A stretch of 64,000 nucleotides of DNA from Corallococcus soli (GTDB lineage Bacteria > Myxococcota > Myxococcia > Myxococcales > Myxococcaceae): positions 124,001-188,000 of the forward strand of contig NZ_JAAIYO010000012.1 of the NCBI RefSeq assembly GCF_014930455.1, written 5' to 3'. A program made the translations under genes and the position numbers. Below are positions 45,587 to 53,609 of the stretch, piece after piece; within the stretch, counting starts at the first letter, position 1; the number at the start of each line of letters is the position of its first letter. The notes beneath the pieces were generated by a model. That model ran no database searches and was not told where the DNA came from. It saw nothing but the letters and a program-made list of their open reading frames with translations.

Positions 45587-45796
45587 CTACGGCGCGACGG
45601 CCGGTGCCGCAGGCTTCGCGTGCTTGTAGAACAGCACCAGCGTGTAGCAGTGGAACTCGTTGTCGGAGGACTGGCAGACGACCCGGTCCACGATTTCGAG
45701 GTCGGAGTTGCTCTTGATCCAGCGGGTGACGTTCTCACCCAACTCTTCCCGCTCCTTGGCCTTGGTAGCGGAGAAGACCTTCACGCCCGTGAACAT
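45587..45796 (-). CDS. Small conserved-looking hypothetical protein
   Basis: A 69-residue soluble protein beginning MFTGVKVFSATKAKEREELG, with a predicted alpha/beta pattern and a Lys/Pro/Ala tail. A good promoter (TTGACA, 18 bases, GATAAC) lies 45 bases upstream, which supports it as a real gene. Function unknown. It is the gene directly before the FHA activator on the same strand. Confidence 0.65.
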   Translation of the reverse strand: MFTGVKVFSATKAKEREELGENVTRWIKSNSDLEIVDRVVCQSSDNEFHCYTLVLFYKHAKPAAPAVAP

Positions 45797-45840
45797 CGCC
45801 TGCCACTCCTTGTGCGGTGGTGAGAAAAGGCTGACCGGGA

Positions 45841-45870
45841 GTTATCGCACACGCCGTTTCAAGGTGTCAA
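45841..45870 (-). promoter_or_regulatory. Sigma-70-type promoter of the 69-residue gene
   Basis: Reading the minus strand, TTGACA (45870-45865) is followed after 18 bases by GATAAC (45846-45841). The predicted start of transcription is about 40 bases before the ATG at 45796. Confidence 0.5.
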
Positions 45871-46049
45871 AAATGCTGCGCCCGGAAAGTGGGGAAGTGC
45901 GAGGGAGCAGGGGAGCGCGGGGCGCGGGGGTTTGCACGGTGGACGTCATGCATAGGTTCACCCGGTCGCACCCGGTCTGGATTGGGGCGGGGCCCGGAAC
46001 AATGCGGTTCCAGGGGCATGGGCGGGAAAAAGGGGGCAGGACCGTGGAC

Positions 46050-46319
46050 ATGAAGACGAAGAAGGACCTGGCGGTGGATTTCATCAACACCATCCGCACC
46101 ATGGAGCCGAGTGCGCTCAACGCCCTGATCGTGAAGGAAGCGGGCGAGGAGCTGGCGCAGTTCTTCCTGAACTACAGCGCCAACCTCATCTCCAAGGATC
46201 CTTCGCGGGTGCTGGAGAACACCTCGTCGCTGATGCTGATGGGCTACCTCATCCGCACGTACGAGGAGAAGAACACCCAGGCCAAGCAGGGCAACTTCCA
46301 GTCCTACGCGTTCGCCTGA
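46050..46319 (+). CDS. Small helical hypothetical protein
   Basis: An 89-residue soluble, helix-rich protein (MKTKKDLAVDFINTIRTMEP) with no Cys and no membrane segment. GGGGGCAGG lies upstream of the ATG. Longer in-frame openings exist, but their codon use is poor. Function unknown. It lies divergently from the 69-residue gene and 69 bases before the PHP gene. Confidence 0.6.
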   Translation: MKTKKDLAVDFINTIRTMEPSALNALIVKEAGEELAQFFLNYSANLISKDPSRVLENTSSLMLMGYLIRTYEEKNTQAKQGNFQSYAFA

Positions 46320-46388
46320 GCGCCCGCGGCCCGGGCCCCTCGCGCAGGCTCGACAGGCCCCGTGGGGCCTGTTAGGCACGCGTCGCCC

Positions 46389-47126
46389 ATGCTCATCGAC
46401 CTACACGCCCATTCCCATCTGTCCAAGGGGTGCGAACTGGATCCGCGCGCCGTGCTGGAGCGGGCGGCGCTGTTCGGCCTGGACGCGGTCGCCTTCACGG
46501 AGACCAACACCCAGGACGGCTGCGACGAACTCTTCGAGATCGGCGCCAAGGCGAAGGTGAAGGTGTTCGTCGGGCTGGAGCTCGTCACCGACCGGGGCCA
46601 GTACCTCTGCTTCTTCCCGAAGCCGGAGCTGGCGCCGGAGCCCGTGCAGCTGTGGGGCAGCAACCGGGAGAAGCCCTGGAGCGCGGCCGAGTGCCTGCCC
46701 AAGGTGAAGGCCCTGGGGGCGGCCATCGTCGCGGCCCGGCCCTTCGACAGGGACGTGCCGCACCCCGCCATGGAGTACGTGCGCTCGCTGTCGGGCGTGC
46801 TGTGCGCCGTGGAGGGCTACAACGCCAAGGTGAAGCAGACCGCCAACGACCTGGCCGTGGAGGCCGCGGACGGGCTCAAGCTGCCCTGCGTGGGCGGCAG
46901 CGACGCGCGCGGCTCCCTGGACGAGATGGGCCGCGGCGCCACCTTCTTCAAGCGCGACGTGCTCACCCAGGCGCAGCTGGTGGAGGAGCTGTTCAAGGGC
47001 GACTACTGGCCGGTGATGGCCGGCGAGCTGCCCCGCCTCACCCGTCCCGGCGAGGCGCAGGCCCAGCGCAAGGGCGGCGGGGGCGGCGGCAAGAAGCAGC
47101 AGCACCGCCGCGGCGGCCGGCGCTAG
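46389..47126 (+). CDS. PHP-domain metal-dependent phosphoesterase
   Basis: A 245-residue protein with the PHP metal-site motifs DLHAHSHLSKGCELDP at the N-terminus, AFTETN, GLELVT and VGGSDAR near residue 180. Relatives hydrolyse phosphodiesters or nucleotides (for example TrpH-like RNase AM and nucleoside 3',5'-bisphosphate phosphatases). The last 30 residues are a Gly/Lys/Arg/His-rich tail (GGGGGGKKQQHRRGGRR) that may bind RNA or phosphate-rich surfaces. The start at 46389 places the motif at residue 4 as usual. Confidence 0.82.
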   Translation: MLIDLHAHSHLSKGCELDPRAVLERAALFGLDAVAFTETNTQDGCDELFEIGAKAKVKVFVGLELVTDRGQYLCFFPKPELAPEPVQLWGSNREKPWSAAECLPKVKALGAAIVAARPFDRDVPHPAMEYVRSLSGVLCAVEGYNAKVKQTANDLAVEAADGLKLPCVGGSDARGSLDEMGRGATFFKRDVLTQAQLVEELFKGDYWPVMAGELPRLTRPGEAQAQRKGGGGGGKKQQHRRGGRR

Positions 47127-47127
47127 C

Positions 47128-47865
47128 TCACGGCAGCAGGGAAGTCCCCGCCTCCTCGGCGCGCACCAGGCGGCCGTCGGTGAGGAACGCCTTGCGGCGC
47201 TCCCCGGCGTAGCGCCACTCCTCGTGGCGCGCCGTGCCCTCCAGCGACCGGCGCACCGACTCCGGGGGGCCCCAGGCCATGCGCACCGCGTCCGCCGGCA
47301 TGTCCACCACCAGCTTCTTCGTGCGCACGGCCTCCTTCACCGTGGCGCTGAAGCCCGCCAGCTCCTTGAGCGGGTGGGGGGAGAGGGTCTTCTCCAGCTC
47401 CGTGCGGAAGGCGTCCGGCCGGTCCAGGTTGGGCGGCAGCACCAGCACCACCTGCTCACCCGCCGGGGCGCCCTCCACCGTCACGTACACCCATGGCCAG
47501 GAGCGCGGGGTGTAGAGGACGCGCTCGGTGACGACCCAGGCGGTGGGGAACTCCACCTTCGTGATCCGCACGCGCGCGCCCGCGGGCACCGTGGCCTGGA
47601 TGGGGCCGGGGCTGATGGGCTTGCCGCTGGTGTCGTCCAGCAGCCGCACGTCCTCGGGAGGGTAGGGCGTCAGGAGCCGCTTGGACGCGTCCCCGAAGAA
47701 GGGCGTCAGGTAGGCGGAGACGCGCAGGTACTGATCCGCCTCCGGGCCGGTGAGGGTCCTGTCCAGCGAGGCGCGATCCTCGGGGGACATGCGGGTGGCG
47801 GAGGCGCAGCCGGCGAAGGCCAGCAGCGGCAGCAGGAGGAGCAGGGAGCGGGAGGGACGCGGCAT
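47128..47865 (-). CDS. Hypothetical lipoprotein
   Basis: A 245-residue protein with a lipoprotein signal (LLLLLPLLAFAGCAS). The mature part is an alpha/beta mix of unknown family, with a short beta segment resembling SH3-like loops (AGARVRITKVEFPTAWVV) and a C-terminal piece (AWGPPESVRRSLEGTARHEEW) like that seen in SmpA/BamE-type proteins, where WG.P......G....W is typical. Outer-membrane location is likely. It converges on the PHP gene with one base between stops. Confidence 0.7.
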   Translation of the reverse strand: MPRPSRSLLLLLPLLAFAGCASATRMSPEDRASLDRTLTGPEADQYLRVSAYLTPFFGDASKRLLTPYPPEDVRLLDDTSGKPISPGPIQATVPAGARVRITKVEFPTAWVVTERVLYTPRSWPWVYVTVEGAPAGEQVVLVLPPNLDRPDAFRTELEKTLSPHPLKELAGFSATVKEAVRTKKLVVDMPADAVRMAWGPPESVRRSLEGTARHEEWRYAGERRKAFLTDGRLVRAEEAGTSLLP

Positions 47866-47918
47866 GGCACCTGGACGCGCGCGGGATGGAACGCGCGCGC
47901 TACGGCTGCCTGCTTAGC

Positions 47919-48122
47919 CTAGCGCAGGGATTGCGTCAGCGCCGGCGTGCCCGCCGAGGCCTGCTTCGCGTCGCGGCACCCGCGCTGCGCGGGGCACACG
48001 GGCCCGCGGCCATGGGGGTCCGCGACCAGGAGGAAGCGACCCTGCCCCCTCGCATCCGTCAGCTCCGGATGACCGCACAGCGCGCAGTGGCGGGGGGGAC
48101 GCTTCGAGGGAGGAAAGGGCAC
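47919..48122 (-). CDS. Possible small zinc-ribbon protein
   Basis: About 67 residues from a GTG at 48122. The pairs HCALCGHPE and CPAQRGC, separated by about 25 residues, form a plausible four-Cys zinc site (GRFLLVADPHGRGPVCP between). The ribosome site is weak, and the gene lies in the 325-base gap between two better-supported genes. It is supported mainly by the Cys spacing and codon use. Confidence 0.45.
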   Translation of the reverse strand: MPFPPSKRPPRHCALCGHPELTDARGQGRFLLVADPHGRGPVCPAQRGCRDAKQASAGTPALTQSLR

Positions 48123-48190
48123 GACCCGAAGTGTGTGCCCGGTCCGCGCCCCCGGCGAATTTTCAGCCGGGGGCGGCCTTCGCGACGACG

Positions 48191-48517
48191 CTACGACTTG
48201 TCGCCGCCCGAGGAGGCCGGCGCGGGGCTGGCCGCGGGGGCGGGGCTCGCAGGAGCGGTGGAGGTGGCCGGCGCCGCCGTGGAGGCGGACGACGACGAGG
48301 ACGACGACGCGCCTCCGCCTCCGTCCTTCTTGGTGGAGCCGTAGAGGTCCGAGTACCAGCCGCCACCCTTGAGGTGGAAGCTGGAGCGGCTGACCTGCTT
48401 GGTCAGCGTGCCACCAGCACCGCACGCGGTGCACGCGGCGGGGGCGGGGTCGGACATCTTCTGCAGGACGTCAATGGTCTTTCCACAGGCCGAGCAGCCG
48501 TACTCGTAGATGGGCAT
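48191..48517 (-). CDS. FmdB-family zinc-ribbon protein
   Basis: A 108-residue protein whose first 45 residues are a canonical FmdB/CxxC regulatory zinc ribbon (MPIYEYGCSACGKTIDVLQ, then ACTACGAGGTLTKQVS). A Lys/Gly stretch and a Ser/Ala/Pro-rich tail of 45 residues follow, longer than in typical members. The role of the family is unclear, and regulatory function has been proposed. It ends 18 bases before the hypothetical gene on the same strand begins its own reading frame at 48535. Confidence 0.85.
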   Translation of the reverse strand: MPIYEYGCSACGKTIDVLQKMSDPAPAACTACGAGGTLTKQVSRSSFHLKGGGWYSDLYGSTKKDGGGGASSSSSSSASTAAPATSTAPASPAPAASPAPASSGGDKS

Positions 48518-48534
48518 GGGGTGGGTACCTCGTC

Positions 48535-49794
48535 TCAGTGCGAAGGGGGAAGGGCCTGCGAGGAGAGCTGCTTGCGCAGCGACTCCGCCAGACCCAGGCG
48601 CTCGAAGGCGCGGGTGACCAGCTCCGCGGGCGCGCCGTGTTTACGACCCACGACGTTGGCCAGCGAGTGGAGATCGGTGGCGTCCGGCATCGCGTCCTTC
48701 ACCAGCCGCTCCAGCTCCTTGCGGAGCGAGTCGGTGAAGCGCTTCTGGATGCCCAGGTCCGCCAGGTACTTGTCCTTGCCGAGCATGTCCAGCCGGTGGG
48801 TGAGGTGGGAGGTGGCCAGCACCTCGTTGCGGAAGCGCTCGCGCATCGCCTCCACCTCCTCCTCCAGGCGCAGCGCGTGCGTCAGCCGCTGCAGCTCGCT
48901 GGGGCTCAGGCCCAGCGCCCAGGCGACGCGGCCGGCGGCGCCCCGCTGGGAGGCGTACGCGGTCTGGAGGTTGCTCTTCTCGCGCGCCTCCAGCGTCTCC
49001 ATGATGCCGTGCTGGCGAAGGACGTTCTCCATGTCCACCTGGGTGAGCTCGCCCCGGGGCCCGTTGTAGCGGTGCTCCAGGGTGCGCAGGAGCGAGTAGC
49101 GGTGCTCCGTGGCCTCGATGGCGGCCTCCAGGGTCTCCTTGCCCTCCGCGCGCGTCAGCTCGAAGAACGACAGCCGCTGGGCCTCCACGCGGGTGAAGCG
49201 GCCCCGGGGGCGGGGCAGCTCGCGCTTGACGAAGCGCGGGGCGTCCTCGTCCTCCGGGGACGGAGCCGGGGCGGCCTGCTCGGCGGTGGGCTCGGCCTCG
49301 TCGAGGGTGTCCTCGTCGGTGACGCGCTTGCGCGGGGCGATGCGCTCCTGCACGGCGGCGGCCTCCGCCTTGGCGCTCTTGCGGCGGCCCGTCTTCGGGT
49401 CGGTGTCCGCCGGGGCGGGCGCGCCCGTGGGGGGCAGGGCGAAGGTGGGCGTCGTGGAGACCGGCGCGGGGGGCGGGGTCTTCTCCTCGCGCACCTGGGC
49501 CAGCTCCTGGGCGACCGCGTAGTAGCCGCACGTCTGGCGCTGGGCCGCGAGCGACGGGGGGACGCCCCTCAGGATGTCCACCAGGGCGAAGGGCCCCAGC
49601 GGAGAGGTCTCCGGTTCGCCGTCCGTGAGGGAGCGGACCCGGAAGTCCTCCTCCTCGGAGAGGAGCGCGAGCGCTTCGCGGACCTCCTGGGCGGGTGCGG
49701 GGGCCTTCGCGCGTCGGCAGAAGTCCGACACCGCCACGGCCACCGGCGTGGGTACGTCGTCAGGCTGCCGTCTTCTCTGCCAGGGACTGATCAT
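48535..49794 (-). CDS. Hypothetical protein with Pro/Ala-rich middle
   Basis: A 419-residue cytoplasmic protein. Residues about 1-105 are helical (DFCRRAKAPAPAQEVREAL), and residues about 105-200 are a Pro/Thr/Glu/Asp-rich linker. Residues about 200-419 are long helices with repeated Arg/Glu/Leu patterns (LTHALRLEEEVEAMRERFR), suggesting a coiled coil. No family is recognised. A TTGACA-type promoter lies about 65 bases upstream. Confidence 0.65.
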   Translation of the reverse strand: MISPWQRRRQPDDVPTPVAVAVSDFCRRAKAPAPAQEVREALALLSEEEDFRVRSLTDGEPETSPLGPFALVDILRGVPPSLAAQRQTCGYYAVAQELAQVREEKTPPPAPVSTTPTFALPPTGAPAPADTDPKTGRRKSAKAEAAAVQERIAPRKRVTDEDTLDEAEPTAEQAAPAPSPEDEDAPRFVKRELPRPRGRFTRVEAQRLSFFELTRAEGKETLEAAIEATEHRYSLLRTLEHRYNGPRGELTQVDMENVLRQHGIMETLEAREKSNLQTAYASQRGAAGRVAWALGLSPSELQRLTHALRLEEEVEAMRERFRNEVLATSHLTHRLDMLGKDKYLADLGIQKRFTDSLRKELERLVKDAMPDATDLHSLANVVGRKHGAPAELVTRAFERLGLAESLRKQLSSQALPPSH

Positions 49795-49835
49795 GGAAAG
49801 GTTCGGAAAAATGCTCGTTTACGAGGGCGGTTGCC

Positions 49836-49863
49836 TCTATCTTCGCCGCCAGACAGGTGTCAA
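49836..49863 (-). promoter_or_regulatory. Possible promoter of the 419-residue gene
   Basis: On the minus strand TTGACA (49863-49858) is followed after 16 bases by GATAGA (49841-49836). The -35 is perfect but the -10 is weak. It lies in the 226-base divergent gap shared with the Fur-family gene. Confidence 0.4.
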
Positions 49864-50020
49864 TGAGCCAGTCCGACCCCAATGTAAACAGCCCACGCGC
49901 GGCGCAAGTCGATGGCCGTGGTAGTCAGGGGAGCGGGCGCTCCCTGAGGGCGGCAGGCGAAATGGGCTTGCGGGGACGGTCATCCCAGCCTCAACACATG
50001 TGGTGCTCCAGAGATTGCAG

Positions 50021-50512
50021 ATGACGACCCATCACTCCCACGCCCATTCCCACGACGCGAAGGACAAGGACGACGTGCTGGCCCGCTACATGGCCCAGCA
50101 CGGTCTGAAGAGCACGCGTCAGCGCAGCCTCATCATCGACACGTTCTTCGCCGTGGGGGGCCACCTGTCCGTGGAGGAGCTGTGGAACAAGGTGCGCGAA
50201 CAGGACACCAAGGTGTCCGTGGCCACCGTGTACCGGACGATGAAGCTCCTGAACGAGTGCGGCCTGGCCCACGCGCGCAACTTCGGCGACGGGCAGACGC
50301 GCTACGAGGCGGCCGCCGGGCGTGAGCACCACGACCACCTCATCTGCACGAGCTGCGGCACCATCGTGGAGTTCGAGAATGATCGCATCGAAACGCTCCA
50401 GGACGCGGTGGCGCGCAAGCACGGCTTCACGGTGACGTCGCACAAGATGGAGCTGTACGGCCTGTGTCACGACTGCCAGCTCCGGGGCGGCCCCCCGACG
50501 ACGGAGGCGTGA
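50021..50512 (+). CDS. Fur-family metalloregulator with His-rich N-terminus
   Basis: A 163-residue transcription factor. The first 18 residues (MTTHHSHAHSHDAKDKDD) hold five His and are likely a flexible metal-binding tail. The winged helix (about 25-95) includes STRQRSLIIDTFF and VSVATVYRTMKLLNECG. The dimerisation domain has REHHDHLICTSCG and GLCHDC, so both the regulatory metal site and a structural Cys4 zinc site appear intact. Whether it senses iron, zinc or nickel is open. It could recognise the Fur-like sites near 20365 and 20527. Its stop overlaps the next start (GTGA). Confidence 0.9.
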   Translation: MTTHHSHAHSHDAKDKDDVLARYMAQHGLKSTRQRSLIIDTFFAVGGHLSVEELWNKVREQDTKVSVATVYRTMKLLNECGLAHARNFGDGQTRYEAAAGREHHDHLICTSCGTIVEFENDRIETLQDAVARKHGFTVTSHKMELYGLCHDCQLRGGPPTTEA

Positions 50513-51036
50513 CCCCGGTGCGAGCGCGCGCCCTGGCGTGTGCCGTGGCCGTGGGTGTCCTGTCGCTGTCCGGGTGCCACCGGAACAGCGGGCCGGTGGA
50601 CGCGGGCCCGGCGTTCCACCGGGCGCTGTGGCTGCCGTCGGTGGGCCCCGTGCGCTACGACCCCCGGCAGCTCCCGGGCAGGGTGGTGCTGGTGTCGTTC
50701 CTGGCCACCTGGTGCTTCCCGTGTCTGGCGGACCTGCCCACGCTCAAGAACCTCCAGGAGGCGTACGGCGCCCGGGGCTTCCAGGTGGTGGCGGTGGGCA
50801 TGGACCTGGATGAGGGCCGCGTGCTGGCCCCGTTTGCGGACCACTACGCGTTCCCGTACCCGGTGCTGGTGTCGGACGAGGCGATGCGCGCGGGGCAGAG
50901 CGCCTTTGGCCGGATCCGCGCGTTGCCCAGCACGGTGCTCCTGGACAAGCGCGGCCGGGCGGTGGCCGCGTGGCAGGGCGTGGAAGGCCAGGCGGACGTG
51001 GCGAAGGCCATTGAGAAGCTGCTGAAGGAAGACTGA
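50509..51036 (+). CDS. TlpA-like thioredoxin-fold lipoprotein
   Basis: A 175-residue redox protein outside the cytoplasm. The GTG at 50509 overlaps the fur stop and opens a lipoprotein signal (AVAVGVLSLSGCH). The thioredoxin domain has FLATWCFPCLADLPTL (CxxC active site) and the cis-Pro region RALPSTVLLD. Such proteins reduce periplasmic disulfides, for example in cytochrome c maturation, or act as peroxidases. Coupling to a Fur-family gene suggests metal- or peroxide-linked redox control, which is inference. Confidence 0.88.
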   Translation: MTPVRARALACAVAVGVLSLSGCHRNSGPVDAGPAFHRALWLPSVGPVRYDPRQLPGRVVLVSFLATWCFPCLADLPTLKNLQEAYGARGFQVVAVGMDLDEGRVLAPFADHYAFPYPVLVSDEAMRAGQSAFGRIRALPSTVLLDKRGRAVAAWQGVEGQADVAKAIEKLLKED

Positions 51037-51155
51037 CGCTTCGCGCCCGTTTCCGGAGCTGCTTCGGAGCTTCTCGGGGGCGCTTCCGACGGTGCTACAG
51101 GGCTGGAGCGGAATTCTTGCGGGCAGGGGGGCCGCTGGTACCTTCGCCGGCGTTC

Positions 51156-51437
51156 ATGACGTCTCGGCGAAAGCTCCTGATGGCGGCGGCGGTGGTGGCG
51201 GTGGCCTTGAGCCTGGCCTCGGTGGCGGACGCCAAGGGCTTCCGGCGCTACCTGCGCCTGCGCAATGACGTGGAGGTGCTCGATGAGCGCAACCGCGCCC
51301 TGGCCGCGCAGAACGACGCGCTTCGTCGGGAGATCGCCGCGCTCCGCAAGGATCCGGCGACGTTGGAGCAGTCCGTGCGTGAGGAGCTTGGCTACGTGAA
51401 GCCGGGCGAAATCGTCTTCCACCTGGAGTCGCCATGA
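51156..51437 (+). CDS. FtsB/DivIC-family septum protein
   Basis: A 93-residue bitopic protein: one membrane helix (about 7-25), a coiled coil (about 30-72: LRLRNDVEVLDERNRALAAQND) and the short C-terminal motif EELGYVKPGEIVF typical of FtsB/DivIC. These proteins bridge FtsL and FtsQ in the divisome. The start at 51156 removes a 13-residue extension without hydrophobic character. The stop overlaps the start of the diguanylate cyclase gene (ATGA). Confidence 0.82.
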   Translation: MTSRRKLLMAAAVVAVALSLASVADAKGFRRYLRLRNDVEVLDERNRALAAQNDALRREIAALRKDPATLEQSVREELGYVKPGEIVFHLESP

Positions 51438-53596
51438 CCTCGCTGCCCTCGGTGCCCTCTCCGGCGAAGCTCGTGCGCGCGTTCTTCCGCGCGATCCCCG
51501 CGGCCGTGGCCCTGGCGACCTTCGTGCATCTGGCGCGGGGGGGCTTCCGGGGCCTGCACACGCTGGGGTGGACGGAAGCGGCGCTGGTGATGGGGCTGCT
51601 GGTCGGCATTGGCATGGCGGCGTGGCGCCGGGCGATGCGCTCCTCGGTGGGCGCCATCATCGACCTGCGCGACGACCTGGAGCTGGGCGGCGGGCTCATC
51701 TCCGCGGCCTTCATCGTGGTGGCGATCGGCGGCACGGAGCTGTTCCCCATCGTCTACCTGTTGATGGCGTTCCTGGTGGCGTTCCTGCCGCGCAACGCGG
51801 GCATGACGCTGCTGGGCGTGGCGCTGGTGTACGACGGGCTCGTCACGCTGGGCGGGCCGGTGGTGAACCTCACCGGCTTCCTGACGCACACCATGTTCCT
51901 GGCGCTGTTCGCGGGGCTGTACCACCTGGTGCTGTCCGCGCGGATGGCGGTGGCGAAGCGGGCGGAGTCGGACGCGGTGCAGAAGCGCATCCGCGAAGTG
52001 GAGGAGCGCGCGCGCACCTTCCGGCTGGTGAGCTCCGGGACGCAGGACAGCTTCAGCGGGATGAGCTCCGATGAGAAGTGGCTCGTCGCGTCGGTGAAGG
52101 AGATTGAAGGCGCGGTGCACGCGGCGCTGGAGATCGCGGAGACGGGCCTGCGCACGGACACCTGCGCGGCGTTCCTGCTGACGTCGGACGACCGGAGCCT
52201 GAAGCTGTACGACTGCCGCTCGCCCACGGAGCGGGTGCAGCGCGAGAAGTTCAATGCGGGCGAGGGCATCATCGGCGGCGTGCTGAAGCGCCGGGCGCCG
52301 GTGCGGATGAACTCGCCGCAGGGGCTCAAGGGCGTCACGTACTACGAGAGCGGCGGTCCCACGGTGCAGGCGCTCCTGGCGGTGCCCATCCTGGAGGGCA
52401 GCGGGCTGGTGCGCGGCGTGCTGGTGGCGGACAAGCTCAAGAACGAGCCGTTCACGGACCAGGACGAGAAGCTGCTGACGACCATCGCCGGTGAGGTGCT
52501 GCGCTCCATCGAGGTGGAGCGGGTGATGAGCTACATCCGCAAGACGCGCGACGAGAAGGACCGGTTCTTCCGGGCCATCGAGGAGCTGAACCGCGCGGGC
52601 AGCCCGGACCAGGTGTTCGTGGCGGTGCTGGAGTCCACGCGGCAGCTGGCCGGGCTGGACTTCTGCGCGGTGACGCTGGTGTCGGAGCAGGAGGGCAAGC
52701 GGGTGCACCGCGTGGTGCGGATGTCGGGCGTGACGGCGCAGGGCAAGGCGATGGAGGGCCGGACGTTCCCAGACAACAACGGGCTGGTCGCCAACGTGGT
52801 GCGCTACGGGGCGCCGCTGCCGGGGCGGGACATCAAGGCGATGGACCGTCAGGTCATCTTCGACGAGGAGACGCAGGTGCGCGGTCTGGGCGCGCTGAAG
52901 ATCTTCCCGCTGGTGGCGGGGGACCGCATCCTGGGCACGCTGGTGGCGGGGTCGCGCAAGAAGGCGGCGTTCGAGCAGGACGTGCTGCGGATGATTGAGG
53001 TCATCGCCATCCAGGCGGCGCAGGCGGTGCTGCGTGCGCAGCTCTACGAGCAGATGGAGAAGATGGCGACGACGGACGGCCTCACGGGGTTGCTCAACCA
53101 CCGCACGTTCCAGTCGCGGGCGGACGAGATCCTGGCGCAGGCGCGCCGGTACAACCGCAAGTGCTCCATCGTGTTGACGGACGTGGACCACTTCAAGAGC
53201 GTGAACGACACGTACGGGCACCCGACGGGCGACCAGGTGCTCAAGGGCGTGGCGCGCATCATCAAGACGCTGGCGCGGGACACGGACGTGGTGGCGCGCT
53301 ACGGCGGCGAGGAGTTCGTGATGGTGATGCCGGAGACGGACGCGCACGGCGCGAAGGTCATCGCCGAGCGGATCCGCGAGGCGGTGATGGCGGAGGTGTT
53401 CCAGACGGAGATGGGCCCGCTGCGCATCACGATGTCGCTGGGCATCTCCACGTTCCCGGACAACGGGCAGGAGAAGCAGCAGCTCATCGACCTGTCGGAC
53501 CAGTGCCTGTACCACTCGAAGCGCAACGGCCGGAACCAGGCCGTGACGGTGGCGCAGATGCAGGGCGGCCGGAAGCTCCAGGCGGTCGCGGAGTAG
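51434..53596 (+). CDS. Membrane-bound GAF-GGDEF diguanylate cyclase
   Basis: A 720-residue enzyme predicted to make cyclic-di-GMP. Five or six membrane helices occupy about residues 10-180, a short coiled coil follows, and two GAF domains span about 220-370 and 390-535. The GGDEF domain (about 555-705) has an intact active site RYGGEEF and an inhibitory site RDTD five residues before it, so product inhibition is expected. It is translationally coupled to the FtsB-like gene, suggesting a link to division or cell-cycle state. The ligand of the GAF domains is unknown. Confidence 0.93.
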   Translation: MTSLPSVPSPAKLVRAFFRAIPAAVALATFVHLARGGFRGLHTLGWTEAALVMGLLVGIGMAAWRRAMRSSVGAIIDLRDDLELGGGLISAAFIVVAIGGTELFPIVYLLMAFLVAFLPRNAGMTLLGVALVYDGLVTLGGPVVNLTGFLTHTMFLALFAGLYHLVLSARMAVAKRAESDAVQKRIREVEERARTFRLVSSGTQDSFSGMSSDEKWLVASVKEIEGAVHAALEIAETGLRTDTCAAFLLTSDDRSLKLYDCRSPTERVQREKFNAGEGIIGGVLKRRAPVRMNSPQGLKGVTYYESGGPTVQALLAVPILEGSGLVRGVLVADKLKNEPFTDQDEKLLTTIAGEVLRSIEVERVMSYIRKTRDEKDRFFRAIEELNRAGSPDQVFVAVLESTRQLAGLDFCAVTLVSEQEGKRVHRVVRMSGVTAQGKAMEGRTFPDNNGLVANVVRYGAPLPGRDIKAMDRQVIFDEETQVRGLGALKIFPLVAGDRILGTLVAGSRKKAAFEQDVLRMIEVIAIQAAQAVLRAQLYEQMEKMATTDGLTGLLNHRTFQSRADEILAQARRYNRKCSIVLTDVDHFKSVNDTYGHPTGDQVLKGVARIIKTLARDTDVVARYGGEEFVMVMPETDAHGAKVIAERIREAVMAEVFQTEMGPLRITMSLGISTFPDNGQEKQQLIDLSDQCLYHSKRNGRNQAVTVAQMQGGRKLQAVAE

Positions 53597-53609
53597 GGCG
53601 GCGGTACCG

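Noticed and set aside
51037-51155. Direct CGGAGCT repeats after the TlpA-like gene as a terminator
   Set aside because: The elements are mostly direct rather than inverted and no T-run follows.
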